A DNA stretch of 64,000 nucleotides from Pseudomonas typographi (lineage in GTDB: Bacteria > Pseudomonadota > Gammaproteobacteria > Pseudomonadales > Pseudomonadaceae): NCBI RefSeq assembly GCF_014694385.1, contig NZ_JAAOCA010000005.1:62001-126000 (forward strand), read 5' to 3'. How positions within the stretch are numbered: the first letter of the stretch is position 1; every line of letters starts with the position of its first letter. Below are positions 44,559-53,331 of this stretch, in pieces. The position numbers were made by a program, and so were the translations under genes. The notes beneath the pieces are model-generated. The model had not been told where the DNA came from and did not search any database. It was given only the letters and a program-made list of their open reading frames with translations.

Positions 44559-45812
44559 TTACACCGGTTGCGCGGCCAGGGGCTCGGCAACGGGCAGAAG
44601 GCTTTTCAGGTCGACATTCAGGTCTTGTGCTTGCTGCGGCTGGACCTCGACCCCAGCGTTGAGCAACCTTCGCGCCGCCATGTGATCGGCAGGCCGCGCC
44701 ACCGATTCGACGGCGACCAGGCGCCCGGCACGGAACAGGTAGGCAGAAAAACTCAACGTTTGCGCATCACCACGGATCACGCATTGGTCAGCGCCATGGG
44801 ATAAGCCGGCGATCTGCAGTTTCAGCCCACCCTGGTCGCTCCAGAACCAGGGCGCGGCATCGTAGGGTGCGCGGTTGCCGGTCAGGGTTCTGGCCAGGCA
44901 GCGGGCCTGGTCCATCGCGTTCTGTACCGACTCGATGCGGCACAGGCCCAACGAGAAGCGCGACTCGAACGCGGCACAGTCGCCAATCGCCGAAATGGCC
45001 GGGTCCTCGGTGTTCAGGAAGGCGTCAACGACGATGCCGTTTTCACAGCGCAAGCCTGCGTCCTGGGCCAGTTCCACATTGGGTTGAACGCCAATGCTGC
45101 TGATCAACAAGTCCGCCTCGATCACCTCGCCCTCGCGGGTCACCACCCGGCAACGACCAGGCGCAGGCTCATCCAGGGCCGCCAGAGTGGTTCCCAGTAA
45201 AAAGCGCACGCCCAGGGCTTCATGGTGGCGGCGGAACGCCGCCGCCACCGGGGCGCTGATCGCCCTGCCCATCAGCGTTGGCCCCGCCTCGATAACGGTG
45301 ACGGCCAGGCCTTTTTTGGCGGCCACCGCGGCAAACTCCAGGCCTAGAAAACCTGCACCGACGACGACGACCTCACGGGCGCCACCGAGGCGCTCGCGCA
45401 TGTTGCCGGCGTCGTCGAGGCCACGCAGGTTGACCAGCCACGGGTAGGGTTTATCCAGGCCCGGCAGGTTGCGGTTGCGGGCACCGGTGGCCAACACCAG
45501 GTGGCTATACGGCAAGCGCACGCCCGTAGCGGTTTCGACGAACCGGCTGGCACGGTCGATGCGGGTGACCCTCGCGCCCAGATGCAGCTCGATGTCACGC
45601 TTTTGAAAGTGTTCGCGAGACTGAAAGAACAGGCTGTCGATTTCGCAATCGCCGTTCATGAAGGCCTTCGACAACGGGGGCCGCTGATAAGGCAAATGCG
45701 CCTCGTCACCGACCAGGCGAATGGTCCCGGCATACCCCTCATCCCGAAGAAAACCCACGAGTTGAAACGCAGCCTGGCCAGTGCCGACCACCACGATTCC
45801 ATCATCAGCCAT
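44559..45812 (-). CDS. FAD-dependent ferredoxin reductase (putidaredoxin reductase-like)
   Basis: The 417-residue product has an FAD dinucleotide fold (IVVVGTGQAAFQLVGFLRDEGY), VLATGARNRNLPG, an NAD-binding fold (VVVVGAGFLGLEFAAVA) and SIGVQPNVELAQDAGL plus AIGDCAAF. It is the NAD(P)H:ferredoxin reductase type that serves bacterial P450s. It lies 34 bases after the P450-ferredoxin gene and should supply electrons to the ferredoxin tail of that fusion. ATG at 45812 with GGGAGG; the longer frame to 45953 overlaps the P450 gene. Confidence 0.92.
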   Translation of the reverse strand: MADDGIVVVGTGQAAFQLVGFLRDEGYAGTIRLVGDEAHLPYQRPPLSKAFMNGDCEIDSLFFQSREHFQKRDIELHLGARVTRIDRASRFVETATGVRLPYSHLVLATGARNRNLPGLDKPYPWLVNLRGLDDAGNMRERLGGAREVVVVGAGFLGLEFAAVAAKKGLAVTVIEAGPTLMGRAISAPVAAAFRRHHEALGVRFLLGTTLAALDEPAPGRCRVVTREGEVIEADLLISSIGVQPNVELAQDAGLRCENGIVVDAFLNTEDPAISAIGDCAAFESRFSLGLCRIESVQNAMDQARCLARTLTGNRAPYDAAPWFWSDQGGLKLQIAGLSHGADQCVIRGDAQTLSFSAYLFRAGRLVAVESVARPADHMAARRLLNAGVEVQPQQAQDLNVDLKSLLPVAEPLAAQPV

Positions 45813-45846
45813 GACATCCCTCCCGGCGCCACCCAGGGCGCCATGC

Positions 45847-47268
45847 TTATTTGTCGATATGGATGCACAGCGCAGGGCATAGGCGGGCGGCTTCACGGAT
45901 GTTTTCGTGTTCCTCGGCGGGCGGGTTGTCGTCGAGCACAATGACCAGCCCATCGTCTTCGTTTTGCGCGAATACCTTGGGCGCGGCCATCACACACAAC
46001 CCGCCGCCGACACAACGCGAATAATCGACACTGAAGAACTTTTGCATTTTCGGCTCCCACTTCAATGGCAGGGATTTGATCCCATAAACGAAGGCGTCGC
46101 TGTTGAACTTCAGCTCCTCGACGGGCACCGCCAACTCCAGGCTAGGCAAGCGCTGGAACAAGGTGGTGAAGACGATGCTCAGTTCCAGGCGCGCCAGGTG
46201 CTGGCCCAGGCACTGGTGCACGCCGTAACTGAAGGCCACGTGGTGCCGAGCTTCACGGCGAATGTCGAACTTGTCCGGGTCGGGGAATTTTTCAGGGTCG
46301 CGGTTCGCCGCGCTGATCATCGCCATCACACCTTCGCCTTTGCGGATCAACTGCCCGGCGACTTCCACATCTTCCATGGCCACTCGCGGGCCGTTGTAAT
46401 GGACGATGGTGTGGAAACGCAGCATTTCTTCGATGGCATTCTTGACCAGCGAGGGGTCGTCGATCAGCGCCTGTTTTTGGTCTGGGTTGGTCAATAACGA
46501 CAAGGTGCCCAGGGCGATCATGTTAGCGGTGGTTTCGTGCCCGCCCATCAGCAGTAATTCGATAGTGGCCAGCACTTCTTCACGGCTCAGGTGGCCGGGA
46601 ACCAACTGGGTACCGATCAAGCGGCTGATCAGGTCGCTGCGGTTGCCGGGGTTCGCCATTTTTTCAGTGATCAGCGTGTCGAGGTACGCACGCATCTCCT
46701 CGCCGGCCTTCAGCGGCACCGATGGGTCGGCGGTCAGGTCGAGCTTGGCTTGGGCGCGCTCTTGGAAGAATTCGCGGTCCTCATAGGGCACGCCCAACAT
46801 GTTGGCGATGACCGCGGTCGGCAGCGCCAGGGCAAACTCTTCGGCGAAGTCGCAAGCATCACCTTTGGCAATCATCTCGTCGAGCAGTGCGTCGACCGTT
46901 TCCTGGATGAAGGGGCGCATGGCCTCCACCTGGGTGATCATGAATTCTTTGGTCAGCATGCGCCGGTGCTTGGTGTGCTCCGGTGGGTCAAGGCGAATCA
47001 GCGTCGCCGGTTTTTCGTATTTCAGCAGCGAGGCGCGGGCCGGCGAGATGAACGGGTAGCCGTCTTTGGCCGGGTCGGTGGAAAAGCGGTTGTCGCCCAG
47101 TACTGCCTTGACGTCGTCATAGCGGGTGAGCAACCAGGCTTGGCTGCCGTCGGGCATCGTCACTTTGGACACCGGCGCTTCGGCGCGGATTTGCGCATAT
47201 TCCGGCGGTGGGGAGAACGGGCAGCGCTTCATCGGGAATGCTGGCGCGTTGGCGTGGTCATGGCTCAT
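45847..47268 (-). CDS. Cytochrome P450 fused to a C-terminal [3Fe-4S] ferredoxin
   Basis: The 473-residue fusion has residues 1-405 as a bacterial class I P450: I-helix GGHETT (242-247), ExxR (Glu281-Arg284) and heme loop FSYGVHQCLGQ with ligand Cys353. Residues 409-473 are a P450-type ferredoxin with cysteines 419, 425 and 464 (C-X5-C...CP), the three-cysteine [3Fe-4S] pattern. The middle cysteine of [4Fe-4S] types is replaced. With the reductase gene next door, this makes a compact monooxygenase that should hydroxylate an unactivated C-H of the substrate. The ATG has AAGGAG with an AATAACAATAA motif overlapping it. No CYP family assignment is possible by eye. Confidence 0.92.
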   Translation of the reverse strand: MSHDHANAPAFPMKRCPFSPPPEYAQIRAEAPVSKVTMPDGSQAWLLTRYDDVKAVLGDNRFSTDPAKDGYPFISPARASLLKYEKPATLIRLDPPEHTKHRRMLTKEFMITQVEAMRPFIQETVDALLDEMIAKGDACDFAEEFALALPTAVIANMLGVPYEDREFFQERAQAKLDLTADPSVPLKAGEEMRAYLDTLITEKMANPGNRSDLISRLIGTQLVPGHLSREEVLATIELLLMGGHETTANMIALGTLSLLTNPDQKQALIDDPSLVKNAIEEMLRFHTIVHYNGPRVAMEDVEVAGQLIRKGEGVMAMISAANRDPEKFPDPDKFDIRREARHHVAFSYGVHQCLGQHLARLELSIVFTTLFQRLPSLELAVPVEELKFNSDAFVYGIKSLPLKWEPKMQKFFSVDYSRCVGGGLCVMAAPKVFAQNEDDGLVIVLDDNPPAEEHENIREAARLCPALCIHIDK

Positions 47269-47278
47269 GGGTGTCTCC

Positions 47279-47289
47279 TTATTGTTATT
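47279..47289 (-). promoter_or_regulatory. Hfq/Crc-type CA motif at the P450 ribosome binding site
   Basis: Minus-strand AATAACAATAA runs into the Shine-Dalgarno AAGGAG, 10 bases before the ATG. An exact AAnAAnAAnAA. Confidence 0.65.
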
Positions 47290-47355
47290 AGCAAGGCCAC
47301 GGCCGCAGCCATGGCTGGAATCAATGTGCGGCGGGGCCGCAGCGGCTGGGTTCGT

Positions 47356-48537
47356 TCATGGCCGTGACCGCGCCGCGGCGGCAATGAAATCTTCAACTTG
47401 CTCGTCGTGCTCGCCGATGGCAGGGGGGCCAAAGCGCGGCGTCATCAGCCGCCCATCGAAACTCGCCGGGTAGCGCGCGGCCCTGATCATCCCGACGGGC
47501 GATTCGATCAGGCTGTGAACCTGGTTGTTGATCACTTGCGCGTCATTGAGAAACTGGTCCAGGTCAAACACCGGCGCGGCGGGCACATCCATCTCCAAAA
47601 AGCGCTGTAACCAGAACGCCGTGGTTTTTTCCTTGACCACCGCACCCACGCGGCGAAAGAACTCTTCGGCCATCAGTACCGGGTCGGTCATTTGCTTGAA
47701 CTCGTCCTTCCACTCTGGCCGTTCGACTGCGCTGAGCGTCTTGGACATCTGTGCGCCATTGGCAGGCGAGATGACCACATGGCCGTCAGATGTTTCGAGC
47801 ACCTGCGATTGCGGCGGTTTCCAGCCACTGGTATCGCCTTCGAAGGTGCGATGCTGGAACATGTCGGGGAAATTGAAATAGCCCATCACGTCGAGCATCG
47901 GCAGCTTCACATGGGCGCCTAGGCCGGTTTTTTCGCGTTCGTAGAGGGCGGCGATGATCGCTTGGCTGCCAAAAATCCCAGTGACTTTGTCGACCATGTT
48001 GTAAGGCGTGACCGCAGGCGAGCCATTGTTGCGCCCTTCGGCCAGTACGATGCCGGTACGGCCCTGGATCAGTGAATCGAACGCGGGCGCATTGGCCAGC
48101 GGCCCGGTATCGCCAAAACCGGTGATGGACAAGCGAACCAGCCGTGGGTTAAGTGCGGTCAGCACCTCTTGCCCCAGCCCCAGGGAAGTCGCCACCCGTG
48201 GCCGCCAGTTTTCGATCAGTACATCGGCTTTTTCCAGCAGGCGTTTGAAACGCGCCAACCCCTGCTCGGACTTCAAATCCAGGGTAACACTGCGCTTGCC
48301 GCGGTTGGCGTTGGTCCAGGACGCACCAAACCCGCCGCGGGAATGGCCAAAGCGGCGGAAACCATCGCCCCCCGGGGGTTCGACCTTAATCACCTCGGCG
48401 CCCAGATCGGACAACATCATCGATGCGAACGGGCCGGTGAGGAAACTCGAGGTTTCGATGATCACCAGCCCTTCGAGCGGCCTTCCGGATTGTCGTGGCG
48501 ATTCACCGCTGTGGGCCGGCGTTTCAACAGTGCTCAT
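47356..48537 (-). CDS. CaiB/BaiF family CoA transferase (second copy)
   Basis: The 393-residue class III CoA transferase has PLEGLVIIETSSFLTGPFASMM, LGAEVIKVEPPGGDGFR and the expected catalytic aspartate in APAFDSLIQG. It is only distantly similar to the copy at 39928-41103. It is the first gene of the operon with the P450, reductase, aldehyde and alcohol dehydrogenases, so it probably handles the acid (or its CoA ester) linked to that oxidation. GAGGG lies before the ATG, and an A-rich stretch (ACAATAAAAAA) precedes it. Confidence 0.88.
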   Translation of the reverse strand: MSTVETPAHSGESPRQSGRPLEGLVIIETSSFLTGPFASMMLSDLGAEVIKVEPPGGDGFRRFGHSRGGFGASWTNANRGKRSVTLDLKSEQGLARFKRLLEKADVLIENWRPRVATSLGLGQEVLTALNPRLVRLSITGFGDTGPLANAPAFDSLIQGRTGIVLAEGRNNGSPAVTPYNMVDKVTGIFGSQAIIAALYEREKTGLGAHVKLPMLDVMGYFNFPDMFQHRTFEGDTSGWKPPQSQVLETSDGHVVISPANGAQMSKTLSAVERPEWKDEFKQMTDPVLMAEEFFRRVGAVVKEKTTAFWLQRFLEMDVPAAPVFDLDQFLNDAQVINNQVHSLIESPVGMIRAARYPASFDGRLMTPRFGPPAIGEHDEQVEDFIAAAARSRP

Positions 48538-48610
48538 GGCGTCCCTCTTTTTTATTGTAGTGAGGCAGATCGAGTATACACGACCAATGGCCTTACTATT
48601 GATTGGATCA

Positions 48611-48661
48611 TTGGCTGAACCTTTGAATGAAAAGTTAGACCTCCGGGGTCGGCCTTGTCAA
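48611..48661 (-). promoter_or_regulatory. Promoter and FadR-type operator of the P450 operon
   Basis: On the minus strand TTGACA (48656-48661), 17 bases, weak -10 CTAACT (48633-48638; TAACTT one base on), then operator core AGGTTCAGCCA (48612-48622). The extended sequence around it is nearly the same as at 62.2 kb. Confidence 0.75.
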
Positions 48662-48718
48662 GGGTATTTTTGGCCCTATACATTCCCTACCGCGGGGCTC
48701 CAGCGCCGATATACAGCA

Positions 48719-48767
48719 CAGACAGCGCCCAAAAATGGGGCTAAAATCGCAATGGCTTAACCAATTG
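48719..48767 (+). promoter_or_regulatory. Promoter and operator of the first FadR-type regulator gene
   Basis: CAGACA (48719-48724), 17-base spacer, TAAAAT (48742-48747), then AATGGCTTAACCAATTG with core TGGCTTAACCA (48753-48763). It parallels the promoter of the second regulator (62412-62458) and implies autoregulation. Confidence 0.72.
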
Positions 48768-48798
48768 AAAAAAAAGGCCCAGCGTTCAACACCGGGCC
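48768..48798 (-). terminator. Minus-strand terminator inside the regulator leader
   Basis: Minus strand: GGCCC and GGGCC arms around an 11-13 base loop, followed by eight T residues. It would stop antisense transcription coming through the regulator gene before it reaches the P450 operon promoter. Confidence 0.55.
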
Positions 48799-48815
48799 GC
48801 AAGAGGAAACTAGCT

Positions 48816-49589
48816 TTGGACAAAGACCCGCAACGCGCCCGGCCTTCTTATTTGCCGATCCAGACCAAGCGCGCATTCGAAGAAGTCGCGGAGCAAATCC
48901 GCGAGCAATTGTCTCAAGGCTTGCTCAAACCAGGCGATCGGCTGCCCCCGGAGCGGGACTTGGCCGAACAATTCAACCTGTCGCGCAACACCGTGCGCGA
49001 GGCGCTCAGGGCCCTGGAGATGTCGGGCCTGCTGGAGTTTCGCAAAGGTGCTACGGGCGGTGCGTTTATCCGCGAAGGGCAAAGCGACGCGGTGGTGTCG
49101 GGCTTTTCCGACCTGTATCGGTTGGGCTTCATTCTGCCAGGCGACCTGGCCGAGGCCCGTTTGCTCATCGGTGTCGAAGTCACCCGGCTGGCGTGCCAAC
49201 GGGCTACGCAAACCGAATATGCTGAACTGGAAGCCAACCTGGATGCCAGTGAGCAAGCGTTCGCAGACGGCGACGGCAAAAAGCGCTTGGTGCTTAACCT
49301 TGATTACCACATCATTTTGGCAAGGGCGGCGAAAAATCCGGTGCTGATCATCCTCATGGAAGCGCTGAACGAGCTGATTTTCAGTAACCTGTTCAAGGCA
49401 CCGGTGCATGCCGAGAACAAGAAAATCGTGGCCTCGCGCCGGCGAATCTTGAAGCACATGCGTGCCCGTGACGAAGAAAAGGCCGTGGCGGAAATGCACA
49501 AGCACCTGACCGCGCTGCGCAAGCACTACAAGGCCCAGGAACAACCCGAGGCCGTGGCGCCCACTGGCAAAGCACCCAGCGAGGCCTGA
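48816..49589 (+). CDS. GntR-family regulator, FadR subfamily (copy 1)
   Basis: The 257-residue product has a winged helix (AFEEVAEQIREQLSQGLLKP, LAEQFNLSRNTVREALRALE) and an all-helical FCD ligand domain. TTG at 48816 is chosen: AAGAGGAAA lies upstream and the first residues (MDKDPQRARPSYLPIQTK) align with the second copy, which also begins with TTG. An upstream ATG at 48735 lies before the operator. Over the first ~118 residues the two copies are about 85% identical, so they should bind the same TGGnTnAACC(A/T) operators, while their sensor domains diverge. It converges with the monooxygenase operon. Confidence 0.9.
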   Translation: MDKDPQRARPSYLPIQTKRAFEEVAEQIREQLSQGLLKPGDRLPPERDLAEQFNLSRNTVREALRALEMSGLLEFRKGATGGAFIREGQSDAVVSGFSDLYRLGFILPGDLAEARLLIGVEVTRLACQRATQTEYAELEANLDASEQAFADGDGKKRLVLNLDYHIILARAAKNPVLIILMEALNELIFSNLFKAPVHAENKKIVASRRRILKHMRARDEEKAVAEMHKHLTALRKHYKAQEQPEAVAPTGKAPSEA

Positions 49590-49656
49590 GCGCCTGCGCC
49601 GCAGGTGCGCAACGTCATCGCGGGGTGCAGCGATGACGCGCGCTGGCCCTCGGCGA

Positions 49657-51261
49657 TCAAGCCCCGCGGACAGTATCAATCACCGCCAGCGGGTCCGCCG
49701 GCAACTCATCCCCGCGCCAAGCCACTTGGCCGTCCGGCCGCACCAAGACAAACCGGCGTTCATAAACCTGGGCAGCTTCCTGGTTATCGATATCCACCAC
49801 CTTGAATGGCAATTTACGCTCGCTCGCCGCCGCTTCGAATGCGCTGGTCTCGCCGCCGGCGAAGCGCAACAAAACGAACTCGCGGCCGAACAGATCCAGC
49901 GTCGATTCGCCGGGCTTGAGCCACACGTGGGGCGCCCTGGAGCCTGGCCGGGCGGTTTGCACATAGGTGGAGACCGAATCCTCGGGGCGCGGTGTGCCGT
50001 CAGGCACGATAATCGGCGAGCCCTCGAACACATAACCCAAATGGATGCCAATGGAGAACCACTCGCGCTTCATTTGCTCGGTGTAGGCATCGCCGAACGC
50101 CTTGCGCGCTTCATCGCTGCCCGGCCCGTCTTCGAACACCGCCGGTGAAGGCGAGCTGACCCGGGGCGAAAGCATGCGCTTAAGGTTGCCGGTGGCTTCG
50201 GCGACGTTACGCAGCGCCACTGGGCGCATCTCGATCTCGTAAGAGTCCAGTAGCGTGCGCCCGCCCCAACCCTGCAGGTAACCGGCGAGTTTCCACGACA
50301 GGTTGACCGCATCCTGGATACCGGTGTTCATGCCGAAGCCACCGGTCGGTGAGGTCAGGTGCGCGGCGTCGCCGGCCAAGAACACGCGCTCGGTGCCATA
50401 GGTATCGGCCACCAGTTGCCGGCGGATCCACGGCAACATCGAGAGGATCTCGAAATCGAACTCACGCCCCACAGCCCGCTGGATAGCGGCACGCATATGC
50501 GCTTCGTCATGGGTCGCTTTGTTGTCGTCGCCCACCAGCGAAAAACGCCATTGGTCGCGACCGTTAATGGCCACCAGGGTCGCCCAGGTGCCTTCAGGCC
50601 CGATGAAAATGTAACGATAAGCCTTGGGCTTGTTGTGCAGCGCTTCGAGGTTATCGGTGCGAAACACCACGTTGGTGGTGTAAGTCAGGGTGGGTTCCCC
50701 GGCCATCTGAATGCCCAACCCCTGGCGTACGGCGCTGGCACCGCCATCGGTGCCCACCAGGAACTGCGCTTCGATCTCCCGAGTTTCACCGCTGATAACA
50801 TCCCGTACCGTGGCGGTGACACCCTCGGCATGCTCCACGAACGATACCAGTTCGGTATTGTAAGCCAGCGTCACACTGGGGTACTGGCTGGCAAAACGGC
50901 GCAGCACCGGGTCGAAAAAATTCTGCGGGCAGCGCTCGCGCTTTTGTGGGCTTTGCGGCGGGTACTTTTCCTCCCGTGGCGAGGCAAACACTTCGCGGCC
51001 AAACTCGTGCCCGTTCAGCGTGGTCACCCAGGCACAATCCTGCGGATAATCGCGATTGTACCCGGCACTTTCTACCCATGGAACGATGCCCCAGCGGCGG
51101 CAGAATTCCATGGTCCGAACACCGACCATGTCCATTCGCGGCTGCTGCACCACACCGTCGGTACGCTCCAGCAACGTGCACTCCATCCCCCTAAAGCCCA
51201 GGTCTCCAGCCAATGCCAGGCCGATGGGGCCAGCGCCAACAATCAATACAGGCGTTTTCAT
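49657..51261 (-). CDS. Class A FAD-dependent aromatic monooxygenase
   Basis: The 534-residue product has VLIVGAGPIGLALAGDLGFRG (FAD GxGxxG), the central DG-type motif LVGTDGGASAVRQGLG, and FLAGDAAHLTSPTGGFGMNTGIQDA (parts: FLAGDAAHLTSPTGGFGMN), which is the FAD ribityl/pyrophosphate motif of phenol and hydroxyphenylpropionate hydroxylases. A C-terminal thioredoxin-like domain follows (about 450-534). It should hydroxylate a phenolic ring with NAD(P)H and O2, possibly making the gentisate-type diol. ATG at 51261 has GGGAG upstream with AACAATAAAA between. Last gene of the hydratase-SDR-dehydrogenase operon. Confidence 0.88.
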   Translation of the reverse strand: MKTPVLIVGAGPIGLALAGDLGFRGMECTLLERTDGVVQQPRMDMVGVRTMEFCRRWGIVPWVESAGYNRDYPQDCAWVTTLNGHEFGREVFASPREEKYPPQSPQKRERCPQNFFDPVLRRFASQYPSVTLAYNTELVSFVEHAEGVTATVRDVISGETREIEAQFLVGTDGGASAVRQGLGIQMAGEPTLTYTTNVVFRTDNLEALHNKPKAYRYIFIGPEGTWATLVAINGRDQWRFSLVGDDNKATHDEAHMRAAIQRAVGREFDFEILSMLPWIRRQLVADTYGTERVFLAGDAAHLTSPTGGFGMNTGIQDAVNLSWKLAGYLQGWGGRTLLDSYEIEMRPVALRNVAEATGNLKRMLSPRVSSPSPAVFEDGPGSDEARKAFGDAYTEQMKREWFSIGIHLGYVFEGSPIIVPDGTPRPEDSVSTYVQTARPGSRAPHVWLKPGESTLDLFGREFVLLRFAGGETSAFEAAASERKLPFKVVDIDNQEAAQVYERRFVLVRPDGQVAWRGDELPADPLAVIDTVRGA

Positions 51262-51270
51262 TTTATTGTT
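51261..51270 (-). promoter_or_regulatory. Partial Hfq/Crc-type CA motif before the monooxygenase start
   Basis: Minus strand AACAATAAAA (AAnAAnAA) lies between the Shine-Dalgarno and the ATG. Confidence 0.45.
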
Positions 51271-51348
51271 CTCCCTCATGCGCGGACGAAGCGCCATGTG
51301 TTTTCACGTTTGCCGTCGAGCGGCCGGTTGTTACCGGGTTATGCCGGC

Positions 51349-52488
51349 TCAGGCGAGCAAGCGCCGGCCGATGATCATTCGGTGGATTTCGTTGGTGCCT
51401 TCGATGATCTGGTTGACCTTGGCGTCGCGCATCATGCGCTCCACCGGGAACTCCTTCGAATAGCCATAGGCGCCGAGTACCTGTACCGCTTCAGTGGTCA
51501 CGGCCATTGCCATGTCGGTGACGAAACACTTGGTCATCGACGACAACACAGTCATCCGGCTGTGATCGCCGGAGTCGATTTCCTCTGTGCAGGTGCGCAG
51601 CAACGAACGCGCCGCTTCGATCTGGATCGCCATATCAGCGAGCTTGAATTGCATGCCCTGAAAATGGCCGACGGGTTTGCCGAACTGCTGGCGCTCCTTG
51701 CAGTATTGAATCGCCACGTCCAACGCCCCTTGCGCCAGCCCGAGCGAGGTGGCGGCGATGGTGGGGCGGTTGAGGTCCAGCACCTTCATGCAGGCCTTGA
51801 ACCCCTCGCCCTCTTGCCCGAGCAAGCAATCGGCGCCTACCCGCATGTTTTCGAAGTACAGCTCATGACTCGGGGAGCCATGCCGGCCCATCTTGTGCTC
51901 CTGGCGGCCGACGACGAAACCTGGGGTCTTGGTGTCTACCATGAACGCGCTGATGCCGTCCGAGCCCGGCGCATCGCTGGTGCGGGCGAACACCAAGACA
52001 AAATGCGCGTGGCCACCCCAGGTAATCCAGCTCTTTTGGCCATTGATCACGTAGCTGTCGCCATCGCGCACCGCCCGCGTGCGCAACGAGGAAACATCGG
52101 AGCCGGTTTGTGGCTCGGTGATGCCGATCGCCGACACCAGCCGCCCTTCGGCTGCCAGCGGCAGCCAGCGTTGCTTCTGCTCTTCGGTGCCGTAATGCAG
52201 GATTGGCAGCACAAACGAGATCGAGTTATTGCCGCACAGGGTGGCCGCGGCCAGGGACACTTTGGCGATTTCTTCCTTGGCGATGCAAACAGTGGTCAGG
52301 TCGCCGCCGGGGCCGCCGTACTCTTCCGGTAACCACAGTTGCAGCAGGCCCATATCGCCAAAGATGGGCACCAGTTCGTGAGGAAAACGATCAGTTCCCT
52401 CCATGGATGGAACCAGGGGGGCGACATCCCTTGCGACCATGCGCCGTATCGACTCACGGAGCATTTGGTGTTCTTCGTTCACGGGCAT
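51349..52488 (-). CDS. Acyl-CoA dehydrogenase
   Basis: The 379-residue flavoprotein has AIGITEPQTGSDVSSLRT, SWITWGGHAHFVLVFART, the FAD-binding LGAYGYSKEFPVERMMRDAKV (parts: LGAYGYSKEFPVERM), and the catalytic glutamate in IIEGTNEIHRMIIGR. It introduces an alpha,beta double bond in an acyl-CoA, passing electrons to ETF. With the hydratase and SDR genes next to it, it is part of a beta-oxidation-like shortening or ring-modification step. AAGGAGG with an overlapping CA motif precedes the ATG. Confidence 0.93.
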   Translation of the reverse strand: MPVNEEHQMLRESIRRMVARDVAPLVPSMEGTDRFPHELVPIFGDMGLLQLWLPEEYGGPGGDLTTVCIAKEEIAKVSLAAATLCGNNSISFVLPILHYGTEEQKQRWLPLAAEGRLVSAIGITEPQTGSDVSSLRTRAVRDGDSYVINGQKSWITWGGHAHFVLVFARTSDAPGSDGISAFMVDTKTPGFVVGRQEHKMGRHGSPSHELYFENMRVGADCLLGQEGEGFKACMKVLDLNRPTIAATSLGLAQGALDVAIQYCKERQQFGKPVGHFQGMQFKLADMAIQIEAARSLLRTCTEEIDSGDHSRMTVLSSMTKCFVTDMAMAVTTEAVQVLGAYGYSKEFPVERMMRDAKVNQIIEGTNEIHRMIIGRRLLA

Positions 52489-52501
52489 GGTGCGCCCTCC
52501 T

Positions 52502-52512
52502 TTATTGTTATT
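52502..52512 (-). promoter_or_regulatory. Hfq/Crc-type CA motif at the acyl-CoA dehydrogenase ribosome binding site
   Basis: Minus strand AATAACAATAA joins AAGGAGG; an exact AAnAAnAAnAA 13 bases from the ATG. Confidence 0.65.
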
Positions 52513-52525
52513 GGACGGCCCAAGC

Positions 52526-53320
52526 TCAATAGCTGGGGAAGGACAACCCGCCGTTGATACTCAACGTAGAGCCCGATACCTGATCCGAATCAGGGCTTGC
52601 GAGAAACAGGATGTACTGCGCAAGGTCTTCGGCGGTGTTCAGGCGGAACTTCACCCGTTGTTCGGCTTTGGTGAACGCCTTGACGATCACTTCTTGCGAG
52701 CCTTGATCCCGGGCCGTCAGGAAGCGGTCGTGGGCTGGGGTGCCAGTGGTCAAGGTGGTGGCCACCGCGTTGACGCGAATACCCAGGCCGGCCAGTTCGG
52801 CCGCCAACGCACGGGTCAAGAACATGATCGAAGCACCGGCGGCGCCGATCATCGATTCGCTCGGCGTCGGAATGCGTGCCGCATCGGTGGTGACCAGCAC
52901 CACCTTGCCGTAGCCCTGCCCCTTCATGTACTTGACCGCCGCGTGCAAGGCGTTAAGCCGTGGCATCAGCCGGCTCTGCAGGGTGGCGATGCCCTCCTCC
53001 GGCGCCATGTCGACGAACAGCTTTGGCTTAGGCTCACTGGGCCCGCCGCTGGCGACCACCACATCGACCTTGCCAAAGCGCTCCTTGGCGAAACCGACTG
53101 CCTGGTCGATCCCGGCGTAGGTCAGCAGGTCACTTTGAACGAACAGCCGCTCACCTGGATAATTCGCGCAGTCATCGATCAGGCTTTGCGCGGCGCCCGC
53201 GTCGCGCCCCTGGATCACCACGCTGGCGCCGCTCTGGGCCATTTTGCGCACGCTTTCGCGGCCAATCCCTTTGGTGCCACCGAGCACCACGGCAACCATT
53301 CCAGCCATTTCAGCAATCAT
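52526..53320 (-). CDS. Short-chain dehydrogenase/reductase-like protein lacking the Tyr/Lys catalytic pair
   Basis: The 264-residue product has an SDR Rossmann fold (VVLGGTKGIGRESVRKMAQ, VVVASGGPSEPKPK) and a standard C-terminal region (DSDQVSGSTLSINGGLSFPSY). Where classical SDRs have YxxxK before LTRALAAEL, this one has IGAAG; both Tyr and Lys appear lost. It may therefore use a different mechanism, bind substrate without redox catalysis, or be a divergent member. GGAG lies before the ATG at 53320. It is located between the enoyl-CoA hydratase and acyl-CoA dehydrogenase genes with short gaps, so it belongs to the same pathway. Confidence 0.85.
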   Translation of the reverse strand: MIAEMAGMVAVVLGGTKGIGRESVRKMAQSGASVVIQGRDAGAAQSLIDDCANYPGERLFVQSDLLTYAGIDQAVGFAKERFGKVDVVVASGGPSEPKPKLFVDMAPEEGIATLQSRLMPRLNALHAAVKYMKGQGYGKVVLVTTDAARIPTPSESMIGAAGASIMFLTRALAAELAGLGIRVNAVATTLTTGTPAHDRFLTARDQGSQEVIVKAFTKAEQRVKFRLNTAEDLAQYILFLASPDSDQVSGSTLSINGGLSFPSY

Positions 53321-53331
53321 GGGCCGTCTCC

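Noticed and set aside
43107..44804. 565-codon plus-strand frame opposite the aldehyde dehydrogenase
   Set aside because: Shadow of a well-supported gene; no domain resemblance in the translated frame.
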